DNA from: Eilatimonas milleporae
GTDB lineage: Bacteria > Pseudomonadota > Alphaproteobacteria > Sphingomonadales > Kordiimonadaceae
DNA: 64,000 nt
Reading direction: 5' to 3'
Assembly (NCBI RefSeq): GCF_003688555.1
Contig: NZ_REFR01000014.1
Location: 265,660-329,659, forward strand
Each line of letters begins with the position of its first letter. The first letter of the stretch is position 1. Made by a program: the position numbers and the translations under genes. Below are positions 55,035-63,773 of the stretch, piece by piece. Below the pieces are notes generated by a model. The model did not search any database. It was not told where the DNA came from and saw nothing but the letters and a program-made list of their open reading frames with translations.

Positions 55035-56981
55035 TTAGAAGTTGCATAACAGGGACAGGCGATATTCACGTCCCGGCAGGTTGACGCCAAACAGCGGCGA
55101 TTCTTCCGCGAGCCGCACATCCGTGACATTGTCCACGCCGGCGACAATGCGAAGGTTATCGCGAAGCGGATAGGCCGCTTCCGCGAAGACGAAAACATAG
55201 TCGGGCAGGGTTTGCGCCGGGCCGAAAGCCTGGGCCCGTTGAACGCCCGTATACTGGGCGCGCAGCCGGATCTTCAGATCGTTCTGGCCGGTCCAGCTCA
55301 AAGCGCCGTAGGCGCTATGGCGGGCGCGGTTTTGCAGTTCCTCCCCCGTCGTCGTATCCTCGGTGTCAAGATGGGTATAATTGGCCTCGATGAAGAAACC
55401 GGCCGGCAATTCGGCTTTGAATGACGCCTCGACGCCGACAATCTCGGCGAGATCAACATTGTTGAATTGCAGCGTCCGACCAAAAAACACGTCGCAATCG
55501 CCGGCGATACATACGGTATCGACCAGATTCCTGAGCTCGTTCCTGAAAACGCCGGCGGAAACAGACCAGGTATCGGTTTGATAGCTGATGCTCGCCTCAT
55601 AGGTTTTTGAAAGTTCGGGCTGTAGATTTTCATTGCCGATCACCCTGATGGCGCCGCCGGCGATGAAGACCTCGAAGTCCGGGGACAGGTCGCGCAGGCT
55701 GGGCGCTTTGAAGCCTTCGCCGTAGCCGCCCTTTATCACCAGCCCGTCAAGCGGTTCGTACACGATGTAACCGCGCGGACTGGTCTCCCAGCCGAAGAAA
55801 CTGTGATGGTCCGCCCGAAAGCCGCCGACCAGCGACAGTCGCTCCGTCAGTTCGATCTCGTTCTGGATGAAGACAGCGCGATGCCGCGCCCGAAGATCGC
55901 CGTCCTCGGCGACAAGCTCGTCTTCAAGCAGCTCATCGCGGACCTGCCCGCCGATCGTGATGTGATGCATCTCGCCAATGCTGAAATTGGCATAGCCGTC
56001 GATAACGGTGTCAATCACCTGCTGGTCGCGGGTGCCCGGCATGCCGTCGCGCTGATTGACGCGCAGTGCATCGTTGCGATAGAGGTTGAGCTGCGTGCCG
56101 CCCCAGTTCCAGTCGCCTGTATGGCTTAAAACCATCTGCTGCATGGTGATGTCGTCGTCACCGCGAAAGATGGAATCCCCCTGCTGGAAATTGCGCCAGC
56201 GACGGTCATCATTGACCGCGTAGATAAGATCGATCCGCTGATTGTCCGTTGGCGTGAACACAAGATTGACACGCCCGGTCGCCGCTTCGCGGGCCTCGAC
56301 GTTGGAGACCGCGTCATCCAGATCGCCCGCAAGCTCGGCGCGATTGAAATAGTCGCCAAAAACGGAAACGCCCAGTTTGCCGTCGATCAGCGGCGCGGAC
56401 ACATAGAGATTGGCGTTCACTTCCTCGCCCCCTATGGAATTGTGGGGGGTGCTGGCATTGAGACTGATCGAGCCCGTCAGCGCCTCGGCCGGCTTTTTCG
56501 TGATGACATTCACCACGCCGCCAAGCGCGTCGGACCCATAGAGCGAGGAAAGCGGGCCACGCACGACCTCGATCTGCTCGATCGCCGCCGGCGGCAGCCA
56601 GTTCAATTCAAAGTCACTGTGCGCAATGATCGCATTCGTCGATGCGATACGCCGCCCGTCGACCAGGAACAGCGTATGCTCGACATCCATCCCGCGCAGG
56701 CTGATGCCGTTACGCGATTGACCGACGCCGGAAACCTGCACGCCCTCTTCGCCCTGCAAGGCCTGGGCAAGATCGATCGCGGCCCGCAATATCAGTTCCT
56801 CCTTATCGACGACGGACACACTCGCCGGCGCGGTTTGCAGATCGGTTTTCCGGGTCGTTGCGGTCACGACAATCTCTTCAACGGCCGGCCCCTCTTCACC
56901 GGCCGCCATTTCGGTCGCGAAGGCAGGACCGCAAAGCGGCAAAACGGCGACACCGGACAGAAGTTTTACATACTCTTTCAT
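55035..56981 (-). CDS. TonB-dependent receptor, probable zinc-regulated
   Basis: 648 residues from ATG 56981 (AAGG 8 nt upstream; ATG 56996 possible). Signal peptide ending GPAFA, TonB box VEEIVVTATTRK, plug domain (GISLRGMDVEHTLFLVDGRR, IEVVRGPLSSLYGSDALGGV VNVITKK) and a 22-strand barrel ending RLSLLCNF with aromatic C-terminus. The FepA/CirA/ZnuD-like plug and a Zur-like box about 300 bp upstream point to zinc or zinc-chelate import. It is followed by the ABC operon 38 bp downstream, which would be co-transcribed. Periplasmic loops lack obvious His clusters, so substrate assignment rests on regulation. Confidence 0.85.
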   Translation of the reverse strand: MKEYVKLLSGVAVLPLCGPAFATEMAAGEEGPAVEEIVVTATTRKTDLQTAPASVSVVDKEELILRAAIDLAQALQGEEGVQVSGVGQSRNGISLRGMDVEHTLFLVDGRRIASTNAIIAHSDFELNWLPPAAIEQIEVVRGPLSSLYGSDALGGVVNVITKKPAEALTGSISLNASTPHNSIGGEEVNANLYVSAPLIDGKLGVSVFGDYFNRAELAGDLDDAVSNVEAREAATGRVNLVFTPTDNQRIDLIYAVNDDRRWRNFQQGDSIFRGDDDITMQQMVLSHTGDWNWGGTQLNLYRNDALRVNQRDGMPGTRDQQVIDTVIDGYANFSIGEMHHITIGGQVRDELLEDELVAEDGDLRARHRAVFIQNEIELTERLSLVGGFRADHHSFFGWETSPRGYIVYEPLDGLVIKGGYGEGFKAPSLRDLSPDFEVFIAGGAIRVIGNENLQPELSKTYEASISYQTDTWSVSAGVFRNELRNLVDTVCIAGDCDVFFGRTLQFNNVDLAEIVGVEASFKAELPAGFFIEANYTHLDTEDTTTGEELQNRARHSAYGALSWTGQNDLKIRLRAQYTGVQRAQAFGPAQTLPDYVFVFAEAAYPLRDNLRIVAGVDNVTDVRLAEESPLFGVNLPGREYRLSLLCNF

Positions 56982-56992
56982 ACACATGGCCT

Positions 56993-57271
56993 TCATTTTT
57001 TCCAGTCAGTCGGAAAGTGCGTTTGAACGTGAACGATCCGGCGGCGCGCGCCCTTCGCGAAGCCAGGCAATATCAGGCGACAGGGACGCCGCCGGGTGCC
57101 CGGGCGCGTCAAAATGGCCCCGACACGCCTGACGGTTCCCCACCGCGACCATCCTTCCACGGCCGTCACCCTGGAGTTGCGCATATACGCTTCCGGCCGC
57201 CCGGCATGCCGGCGCGGTGCCCGCGAAAAACGCTCGTTGTCCCATATCGTGCACTGCTGTCCCCGGACCAC
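56993..57271 (-). CDS. Possible leader frame between the Zur box and the TonB receptor
   Basis: 92 codons from GTG 57271 (VRGQQCTIWDNERFSRAPRR to HVQTHFPTDWKK). Its TGA overlaps an ATG at 56996 of the receptor, and the Zur box lies 31 bp upstream. The product is very basic and unlike any family I know; GC-rich chance frames are common, so it may be untranslated leader. Confidence 0.25.
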   Translation of the reverse strand: MVRGQQCTIWDNERFSRAPRRHAGRPEAYMRNSRVTAVEGWSRWGTVRRVGAILTRPGTRRRPCRLILPGFAKGARRRIVHVQTHFPTDWKK

Positions 57272-57301
57272 GCGTCAAACCAGGTTCGCCTAATAGCGCA
57301 T

Positions 57302-57316
57302 TGTTACGTTATAACA
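57302..57316 (-). promoter_or_regulatory. Zur-like box upstream of the TonB receptor operon
   Basis: TGTTACGTTATAACA, two mismatches to TGTTATANTATAACA, embedded in AT-rich sequence between divergent transcription units. Confidence 0.65.
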
Positions 57317-57344
57317 AAATTAATCTTCAAAATAATGCGGCTCC

Positions 57345-57570
57345 CCGCCCGTGGAGCCGTTATCCGCGCTACCACGAGGGTGGGCTGACAGGGCGGGGCG
57401 CGGTCGCGCCGTGGTGGTGTGCCGCGAATCGGGAACGCCCATCACGGGCGCTGCTTTACGCTCACGCAAGGGCCGTTATCCCGGCCCGCTCCGCGAGGGC
57501 GCCCTGACCGGGCGAGGCGCGGTCGCGCGCTGGGAAGGGTGGGGCTGAGGGGTCTCGGCTTGGTGTGTGG
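57345..57570 (+). repeat. H element array F (one clear, one decayed copy)
   Basis: The clear copy starts at about 57459, with first stem GGGCCG-TTATCC-CGGCCC and CGCCC-TGACC-GGGCG. The preceding 57350-57425 keeps only the GGGCTGACAGGGCGGGGCGC-like part. Confidence 0.75.
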
Positions 57571-57616
57571 GTCCTGGGGTACGGTGTTTGGGGGCGCTGT
57601 CACGATGTCATTCATG

Positions 57617-57650
57617 GTTACTTTTAGGTAACTACTATTATTATGGTAAC
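57617..57650 (+). promoter_or_regulatory. Operator candidate of the redox operon
   Basis: GTTAC-N6-GTAAC inverted repeat (57617-57632) plus a third GTAAC at 57646-57650, around a TATTAT -10-like stretch. A suitable site for the HxlR regulator encoded at the end of the operon. Confidence 0.5.
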
Positions 57651-57705
57651 CTTGTTGCTATATATGCCCCGCTGTGGAGCCATCCCCGTCACCGAAAGGA
57701 CCGTC

Positions 57706-58392
57706 ATGGAAAGCGAGACCATGTTTCTTCTGGAAGTCGTTTCCGATACGATTTGCCCCTGGTGCTATGTGGGCAAACGGCGGCTGGAGGCCGCGCTCGC
57801 CGCCATTGGCGAAGACATCGCCTTCAAGGTGCTCTGGCGCCCCTTCGAGCTGAACCCCGACATGCCGCGGGAGGGGGTCGACCGGAAAACCTACCGGTCG
57901 GCCAAGTTCGGCAGCTGGGATAAGTCGCTCGAGCTTGATGCTCAAGTGAAAGCGGCGGGCGCGTCCGACGGGCTCGACTTCCATCACGAGCGTATGGAGA
58001 AAACCCCGAACACACTGGCCAGTCATGTTCTGATCAATCTGGCGGGTGAAAGCGATGTCCAGGGCGACGTTGTCGAAGCCCTGTTTCGTGCCTATTTCGT
58101 CGATGGCGAGGATATCGGCGACCCGACAGTGCTGGCGGCTATCGGCGCCAGGGCCGGCCTTGACCCGATCGAGACCGCACAGGCTCTGGCCGACCAGAAG
58201 CGACGCGCCGCCGTCAGGACCGAGGCCCGCGCTTTCAGCCGGTCGGGCATCACCGGCGTGCCGACGGTCCTGCTCAATCGCTTTTCCCTTTTCTCGGGCG
58301 CTCAAAGGGCGGAGGTGATCGCGCGCGCCTTGCGCACAGCCACAGCCCATGCAAACGTCATCGCTTCGGGAAGGACATTGGCGCATGCCTAG
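57706..58392 (+). CDS. DsbA family oxidoreductase (FrnE-like)
   Basis: 228 residues from ATG 57706 (GAAAGGA upstream). Thioredoxin fold with a helical insert: EVVSDTICPWCYVGKRRLEA has the CPWC active site, and the cis-proline loop is SGITGVPTVLLN. There is no signal peptide, so it is a cytoplasmic FrnE/2-hydroxychromene-isomerase-like member. First gene of a four-gene redox operon; its stop overlaps the next start by 8 nt. Confidence 0.9.
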   Translation: MESETMFLLEVVSDTICPWCYVGKRRLEAALAAIGEDIAFKVLWRPFELNPDMPREGVDRKTYRSAKFGSWDKSLELDAQVKAAGASDGLDFHHERMEKTPNTLASHVLINLAGESDVQGDVVEALFRAYFVDGEDIGDPTVLAAIGARAGLDPIETAQALADQKRRAAVRTEARAFSRSGITGVPTVLLNRFSLFSGAQRAEVIARALRTATAHANVIASGRTLAHA

Positions 58393-59518
58393 GCCCGTTC
58401 CCGAGCATTTGGCGGTGGCGGTTGCCGGCGGGTCGATCGGCGGGCTGTGCGCGGGCAATGCGCTCCTGCGCGCGGGCTTCGACGTCCACGTCTTCGAGCG
58501 ATCCGCGCACAGACTGCCGAGTCGCGGCGCCGGCATCGTTGTTCAGCCGGAACTCTTGGACCTTATCGCCGCGGTGGACGCTGAGCCCCTGGCGACGACG
58601 GGTTGCTCGATCCGCCGCACCGTTGTGGCCGCGACGGGGCAGGTGGAAACCACGCGCATGCCACAGCGCTTCACCTCCTGGGAGGCAATTCATGCGTCGC
58701 TGCGATCGGGCTTCCCGGACGATCGCCATCATTCCGGCTGTGAACTGACCCTTGAGGCACAATCGGCCGACGGGGTGAGCATCGGTGTCGGCGGCGAGCG
58801 GATCGACGCTGATCTCCTGATCGCCGCCGACGGTATCCGCTCCCGATTTCGCGAGCGCCTGGCCCCGGACACGATGACGCGCTACGCCGGTTATGTCGCC
58901 TGGCGCGGCGTCGTGGATGAGGCCGCGCTTGAGCCTGAGCTTGTCGACCACTTCGATGACACGTTCAGTTTCTGTCAAACGACGGGCGGCGGGCATGCGC
59001 TCTGCTACTTCATTCCGGGATCCGGCCTGGCGACCGGGCGCGGCGGACGACGTCTGAACTGGGTTTGGTACATCCATGTCGATGCGGGCCCGGTGCTGGA
59101 CACGCTGATGACGGACCGATCCGGCCGGCGGCGGGATGCATCGGTCCCGCAGGGCGAGATCAGCGACGAGGCACGGGACTTCCTGTTTGCGCGAACCGGC
59201 ACGCTGAGCGAACCATTTGCCAGGCTCGTTCAGGCAACCCCGGACCCCTTCATTCAGTCGATCATCGACGTGGTGCCGCCGGCAATGGCCTTCGGCCGTG
59301 TCGGCCTTATCGGGGACGCCGCGTTCGTCGTGCGCCCCCACACCGCCGCGGCAGCGGCAAAGGCGGCGGCTGACTCGATGGCGCTCGCACAAGCGCTTCG
59401 GGGCGCCGATGACGATTTCAGTCGTGGGCTGGCGGTTTGGGAGAGGCGGCAAATGGCCGTTGGCCGTCAACTGGTCGATTACGGCGTGATGCTCGGCGAA
59501 CGCTCGCAAAGGCGGTGA
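58385..59518 (+). CDS. FAD-dependent aromatic monooxygenase-like protein
   Basis: 377 residues from ATG 58385. Group A flavin hydroxylase: VAGGSIGGLCAGNALLRAGF (GxGxxG), ERSAHRLPSRGAGIVV, the DG motif LLIAADGIRSRFRE, and the GD motif VGLIGDAAFVVRPHTAAAAA KAAADSMALA. Closest in style to 2,6-dihydroxypyridine-3-hydroxylase-like enzymes, which use NADH and O2. Substrate unknown. It overlaps the DsbA-like gene. Confidence 0.87.
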   Translation: MPRPVPEHLAVAVAGGSIGGLCAGNALLRAGFDVHVFERSAHRLPSRGAGIVVQPELLDLIAAVDAEPLATTGCSIRRTVVAATGQVETTRMPQRFTSWEAIHASLRSGFPDDRHHSGCELTLEAQSADGVSIGVGGERIDADLLIAADGIRSRFRERLAPDTMTRYAGYVAWRGVVDEAALEPELVDHFDDTFSFCQTTGGGHALCYFIPGSGLATGRGGRRLNWVWYIHVDAGPVLDTLMTDRSGRRRDASVPQGEISDEARDFLFARTGTLSEPFARLVQATPDPFIQSIIDVVPPAMAFGRVGLIGDAAFVVRPHTAAAAAKAAADSMALAQALRGADDDFSRGLAVWERRQMAVGRQLVDYGVMLGERSQRR

Positions 59519-59560
59519 GTGTGCCCTCAAGCGAACCGGTGGATTAAGGAGACACGGCAT

Positions 59561-60850
59561 ATGACGGGCGATCATGTTTCCCGTGAGCTTGGCGGCAACG
59601 CGATCAGGGTCTTCGGCCGCGCCGGGTCGACCGAAGGGTATGATGTCCGGGATTTCCTGACGCGCACCGTCGTCGCGTTCGAGTGGATCGACCTGACCTG
59701 CGAAGAGGACTGCCGGGCCGCGCTCGGGCTTGCCGATTTCGCGGCCTTGCGCTTTCCGATCGTTCAGTTTCCGGGCGGCGAGCGCTTGTTCGGTCCCCGT
59801 GTGCGCGAGATTGCCGACCGGCTCGGCTGGGTCACGACACCCCGGTACAAGGAATATGACCTGTCAATCTATGGCGCGGGGCCGGCCGGACTGTCGGCGG
59901 CGGTCTATGCGGCTTCCGAGGGCCTGCGCACGGCTCTGATCGAGCGTCACGCGGTTGGTGGACAGGCGGGCACCAGCTCGCTGATCGAGAATTATATGGG
60001 CTTCCCGCAGGGCATCAGCGGCGCCGCGTTGGCCGAACGCGCGCGCCAACAGGCGGTGAAATTCGGTGCCGAGCTGATCATGATGAGCGAAGGCGTCAAA
60101 GCGGAGTTCCGAGACAACCGGATCCACGTCCGCATGGCGGACGGGTCCCGGATGGTCGCGAAATCCAATATCTGCGCGACCGGCGTGGAGTATCGCCGGC
60201 TCGGCGTCGAAAACGAGGATCGCTTTCTCGGCGCGGGTCTCTTCTACGGCGCCGGTGCGGCGGAGGCGCCTTACTGTCTGAACGAAGACGTTTATGTGGT
60301 CGGCGGGGGCAACTCAGCCGGTCAAGCCGTCATGCATTTCGCCGACCACGCGAGGAAAGTGACCATGCTGGTGCGCGGCGCCTCGCTGGCGGATTCACTG
60401 TCATCCTATCTGATTGACCGCATCCGGGGGCGCTCCAATGTCGACGTGCTCCACGATGTCGAGGTCAGCGCTCTTGCCGGCGAGGATACGCTGGAACAGA
60501 TCGGTTTGCGATCGCTTACCACACACACGCAAGAGATGGTGCCGACACGGCGGCTCTTCGTGTGCATCGGGGGTGTTCCAAACACCGACTGGGCGAAGGA
60601 CACGGCTATCATCCGCGACCGGTCGGGCTATCTGGTGACGGGTCCGGACCTGCTCGATCAGGGGCGCCCTCCCGCCTGCTGGCCGCTGGATCGTCAGCCC
60701 TATTTTCTTGAAACCAGCGTGCCCGGATCCTTCGCCGTTGGCGACGTACGCCATGGCTCGATCAAGCGTGTCGCATCCGCTGTCGGGGAAGGCGCCATGG
60801 CGGTGTCCTTCGTCCATCGCCATCTCGAAGAAACGCACACCCCGGCTTGA
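59561..60850 (+). CDS. Thioredoxin-reductase-like flavoprotein lacking the redox CxxC
   Basis: 429 residues from ATG 59561 (AAGGAGA 8 nt upstream). An N-terminal glutaredoxin/thioredoxin-like domain of about 90 residues (FEWIDLTCEEDCRAALGLAD) is followed by a TrxR fold: FAD motif LSIYGAGPAGLSAAVYAASE, NADPH motif VYVVGGGNSAGQAVMHFADH and GSFAVGDVRHGSIKRVASAV. At the usual CATC site it has YGAGAAEAPYC, so one of the two cysteines is missing, as in a known TrxR-like subfamily often paired with regulator domains. Substrate unknown. Confidence 0.88.
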   Translation: MTGDHVSRELGGNAIRVFGRAGSTEGYDVRDFLTRTVVAFEWIDLTCEEDCRAALGLADFAALRFPIVQFPGGERLFGPRVREIADRLGWVTTPRYKEYDLSIYGAGPAGLSAAVYAASEGLRTALIERHAVGGQAGTSSLIENYMGFPQGISGAALAERARQQAVKFGAELIMMSEGVKAEFRDNRIHVRMADGSRMVAKSNICATGVEYRRLGVENEDRFLGAGLFYGAGAAEAPYCLNEDVYVVGGGNSAGQAVMHFADHARKVTMLVRGASLADSLSSYLIDRIRGRSNVDVLHDVEVSALAGEDTLEQIGLRSLTTHTQEMVPTRRLFVCIGGVPNTDWAKDTAIIRDRSGYLVTGPDLLDQGRPPACWPLDRQPYFLETSVPGSFAVGDVRHGSIKRVASAVGEGAMAVSFVHRHLEETHTPA

Positions 60851-60914
60851 CCGAGGGCATGGGGTGCAATCTCCCGGTTGCCTCATGGCTGGCAGACGTC
60901 CTAGTCTTTGGCCC

Positions 60915-61283
60915 GTGAGCAAGACACCACCGATTTATGACCAGCGCTATCCGGCGCGCCAACTCCTCGATGTCATCGCGGGCAAATGGACGCCGATTAT
61001 CCTTTACTGCCTTTCAGGCGGCACAAGGCGGTTCTCTGAACTCCAGCATCAGATCCCCGACATCTCGAAGAAGATGCTGATCCAGGTCCTGCGCCGCCTG
61101 GAGAGCGATGGCATTGTCGCACGCACGGTGTATCCCGTCGTTCCTCCGAAGACGGAATACCGCCTCACACCCCTCGGGCGCCGCATTCACGAGCCGGTCG
61201 CGATGCTTTGCCAGTGGGCGGTGGAGAACGAAAAGGACCTGAAAACCGTCATGCGAAAACGCGGTGTGACGGCACAAGACTGA
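60915..61283 (+). CDS. HxlR-family transcriptional regulator
   Basis: 122 residues from GTG 60915. Winged helix: LLDVIAGKWTPIILYCLSGG, RRFSELQHQIPDISKKMLIQ, VLRRLESDGIVARTVYPVVP, PKTEYRLTPLGR. The full HxlR signature is present. Being last in the operon, it probably regulates it through the GTTAC/GTAAC sites at 57617-57650, in response to electrophile or redox stress as in other HxlR members. Confidence 0.92.
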   Translation: MSKTPPIYDQRYPARQLLDVIAGKWTPIILYCLSGGTRRFSELQHQIPDISKKMLIQVLRRLESDGIVARTVYPVVPPKTEYRLTPLGRRIHEPVAMLCQWAVENEKDLKTVMRKRGVTAQD

Positions 61284-61328
61284 AGGTTTCCGGTGCCTCA
61301 AGCCTGCTCTGGCAGCCGCCGGGGCGGT

Positions 61329-61690
61329 GTTTGCGCTCACGCCAGGGCCGTTAGCACGGCCCGCTCCGCGAGGGCGCCCTGACCGGGCGGGGCGTGGTCG
61401 CGCCCTGGGGAGACTGGATTTGGGGTATCTCGGACTGGGGTCGTTCTTCTGCGCTCACGCAGGATCGCGCATGCGATCCGCTCCGCGAGGGCGCCCTGAC
61501 CGGGCGGGCCGCAGTCGCGGCCTGGGGAGACTCTTTTGGGATGTCTCGCCTGGGTTCGTTATCTGCGCTTACGCAGAATCGCGCATGCGATCCGCTCCGC
61601 GAGGGCGCCCTGACCGGCCGGGGCGCGGTCGCGGCCTGGGGGCAGACTGTTTTAGGATATTTCGGCACGGGACCTGCTTTGTGCTCACAC
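61329..61690 (+). repeat. H element array G (three copies)
   Basis: Copies from about 61331 (GGGCCGT-TAGC-ACGGCCC), 61451 (GGATCGC-GCAT-GCGATCC) and 61566 (one first-stem mismatch, GAATCGC), then a broken GTGCTCACACGG. The array reaches the end of the DUF1826 gene. Confidence 0.9.
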
Positions 61691-62398
61691 GGATGGCGCG
61701 GGCGGCCCCCAGGGTTGCGGCGAAGCCACCGAGCGTTTGTTGAGGCAGAGCAGCAACCGCGTCCGGCCGGACCCCGCAACGGGCGGTGAGCGGTGCACGA
61801 TGCCGCTGCCCGGTCCGGCGCAACTGCCCTTGAAAATCGCCACATCGTGGGCCCGCAGATGCTCAAGCGGCCCTGTGTATGCTTTTTGCTCGGACAAGGC
61901 GCGCTCAGCGTGCAGCGGATGCACCCACTCGGTGGCGGCACCGCGATAGGTCGTCAGCAGCCTTGCTTCGACACAGTCGCGGTGAAATTTCCAGCAAGCG
62001 TCATTGTCGACACGCTCCAGACGCACGTCGACCAGATCGCTCCCGGTGATCCGGGAGAAGGCGAGGACAAGGTTTTCCACATCCGCGATCAACGCGTCCC
62101 GCATGTCTCCGCGCGGCAGGCCGCATTCGTCCAGATGCGGCGCCACCGCCTGCCGGACGCTGCCGGGCCAGACAAGAACCCGCAGATCGGGCAGACAGGA
62201 CGCATCCAGATTTTCGAGCCAGGCCCGGAAGCCCGAGGGCAGCGCCCGCCGCCAGATCACAAGCTCCGTCGCCGGCGCGGTGATGGCGGCAAGGCCGTCC
62301 GCCCCGTCGCAAATATCGATGCCCGGAGCAAGCGGACCAGGAGCGGGCGGAGCGGCACCACGGGCCTGACCGTCCTTCAATGCCGACAGCGCGGTCAT
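61685..62398 (-). CDS. DUF1826 family protein, partner of the COG0523 GTPase
   Basis: 237 residues. Segments [60 protein letters not shown] and [16 protein letters not shown] match DUF1826, a family with a cupin/oxygenase-like fold often placed in Zur regulons beside COG0523 genes. Cys/His residues (CWKFHRD, WVHP) may bind metal; catalytic role unknown. Its start overlaps the GTPase stop by ATGA. Confidence 0.85.
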   Translation of the reverse strand: MTALSALKDGQARGAAPPAPGPLAPGIDICDGADGLAAITAPATELVIWRRALPSGFRAWLENLDASCLPDLRVLVWPGSVRQAVAPHLDECGLPRGDMRDALIADVENLVLAFSRITGSDLVDVRLERVDNDACWKFHRDCVEARLLTTYRGAATEWVHPLHAERALSEQKAYTGPLEHLRAHDVAIFKGSCAGPGSGIVHRSPPVAGSGRTRLLLCLNKRSVASPQPWGPPAPSV

Positions 62399-63615
62399 GC
62401 CGGTTGCGCCCGTTTCCAGACCGGAAAGGGGTCTTTCAACGTTGCCCAGACATCGGTCCGCATCTCCATGGCCTCATCATCGCCGACAAGGCAGGCGTCG
62501 AGCCGGCGACGGATCGCGGTCTCGTCCATGTCGGTGCCGATGAAGACGATTTCCTGGCGGCGGTCGCCATAGACCGGATCCCAGGCGTCGGCGATGTGAC
62601 GGCGCCAGTCCGGATGGTCCGGCCAACGCTCCTTCGGGACGCTGGACCACCAGATCCCCATGGCCTCATGGCGCACCAGGGCACCGGCCTGGCTGACCTC
62701 GCCGACCCAGTCCGGGCGGGTGGCGAGCCAGAAATGCCCCTTGGCGCGAATGACCCCCGGCCAGGAGGAATTGAGAAAGGCATGAAATTTTTCGGGATGA
62801 AAGGGGCGGCGGGTCCGATAGACGAAGCTGCGCACGCCGTATTCCTCGGTCTCGGGCGTATGCTCGGCGAAGCCGTAAAGCTCCTTGAACCACAAGGGGT
62901 GTTCCTGGGCCTTTTCGTGGTCGAACCGGCCGGTATCGAGGACCTTGTCCAGCGGTACACGCGACATGGTGGTCTCGATCAGCTCCGCGTCGGGATTGAG
63001 CGAGCGGATGATCTTGCGGGCGGCATCGCGCTGTTGCGGCGAGGCGGCGTCGATCTTGTTCAGGATGATGACATCGGCGAACTCGATCTGCTCGACAAGC
63101 AGGGTGACGAGCGAGCGGTCGTCCTCCTCGCCGAGGGCCTCGCCGCGATCCTTGAGGAAATCGGTCGAGGCGTAATCGTTCAGAAGGTTCGCGGCATCGA
63201 CCACGGTCACCATCGTGTCGAGGCGCGAGACATCCTCAAGGCTTTCGCCGTCTTCGGTGCGGAAATTGAAGGTGGCGGCCACGGGCAGCGGCTCGGAAAT
63301 GCCGGTGGATTCGATCAGCAGATAATCGAAGCGGCCGTCTTCGGCGAGACGCCGCACTTCCTTCAACAGGTCATCGCGCAGTGTGCAGCAAATGCAGCCA
63401 TTGGTCATTTCAACCAGCGTCTCTTCCGTGCGGCTCAGATCGGCGCCGCCCTCCCGGATGAGATCGGCGTCGATGTTCACCTCGCTCATATCATTGACGA
63501 TGACGGCGACGCGCTTGCCCTCCCGGTTGTTGAGGATGTGGTTCATCAAGGTGGTCTTGCCGGCCCCAAGAAAGCCTGAGAGCACAGTGACCGGAAGGGA
63601 ATTGGCGAGTGACAT
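62395..63615 (-). CDS. COG0523 GTP-binding zinc chaperone (ZigA/ZagA-like)
   Basis: 406 residues. G1 [15 protein letters not shown], the metal-binding GCICCT (CxCC), switch [11 protein letters not shown]3-like [13 protein letters not shown]4 ILNKIDAAS. The C-terminal CobW_C domain includes [30 protein letters not shown]. Zur-controlled members deliver zinc to essential enzymes under zinc limitation. A Zur box 77 bp upstream and the coupled DUF1826 gene support that role. Confidence 0.93.
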   Translation of the reverse strand: MSLANSLPVTVLSGFLGAGKTTLMNHILNNREGKRVAVIVNDMSEVNIDADLIREGGADLSRTEETLVEMTNGCICCTLRDDLLKEVRRLAEDGRFDYLLIESTGISEPLPVAATFNFRTEDGESLEDVSRLDTMVTVVDAANLLNDYASTDFLKDRGEALGEEDDRSLVTLLVEQIEFADVIILNKIDAASPQQRDAARKIIRSLNPDAELIETTMSRVPLDKVLDTGRFDHEKAQEHPLWFKELYGFAEHTPETEEYGVRSFVYRTRRPFHPEKFHAFLNSSWPGVIRAKGHFWLATRPDWVGEVSQAGALVRHEAMGIWWSSVPKERWPDHPDWRRHIADAWDPVYGDRRQEIVFIGTDMDETAIRRRLDACLVGDDEAMEMRTDVWATLKDPFPVWKRAQPA

Positions 63616-63691
63616 GAAGCGGAAACCCTTGTTGCATACTGATGTACGGGGTGGACATAGGACGGAGATGAGGCGGCGTATGTCTATGATT

Positions 63692-63706
63692 TGATATATT
63701 ATAACA
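63692..63706 (-). promoter_or_regulatory. Zur box upstream of the COG0523 gene
   Basis: TGATATATTATAACA, one mismatch to TGTTATANTATAACA, in an AT-rich promoter region. Confidence 0.75.
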
Positions 63707-63773
63707 TAACTGATCCGGCGTGCAACAGGGCGGCCTGGGAAGCGGGGTTTGAGAGGTCTTTCCTGTGTCCAAT

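Noticed and set aside
57302..57316. Zur-like box as control site for the DsbA operon on the plus strand
   Set aside because: It is 390 bp upstream of the DsbA start with an H element between, whereas its own GTTAC/GTAAC operator lies close to that gene.
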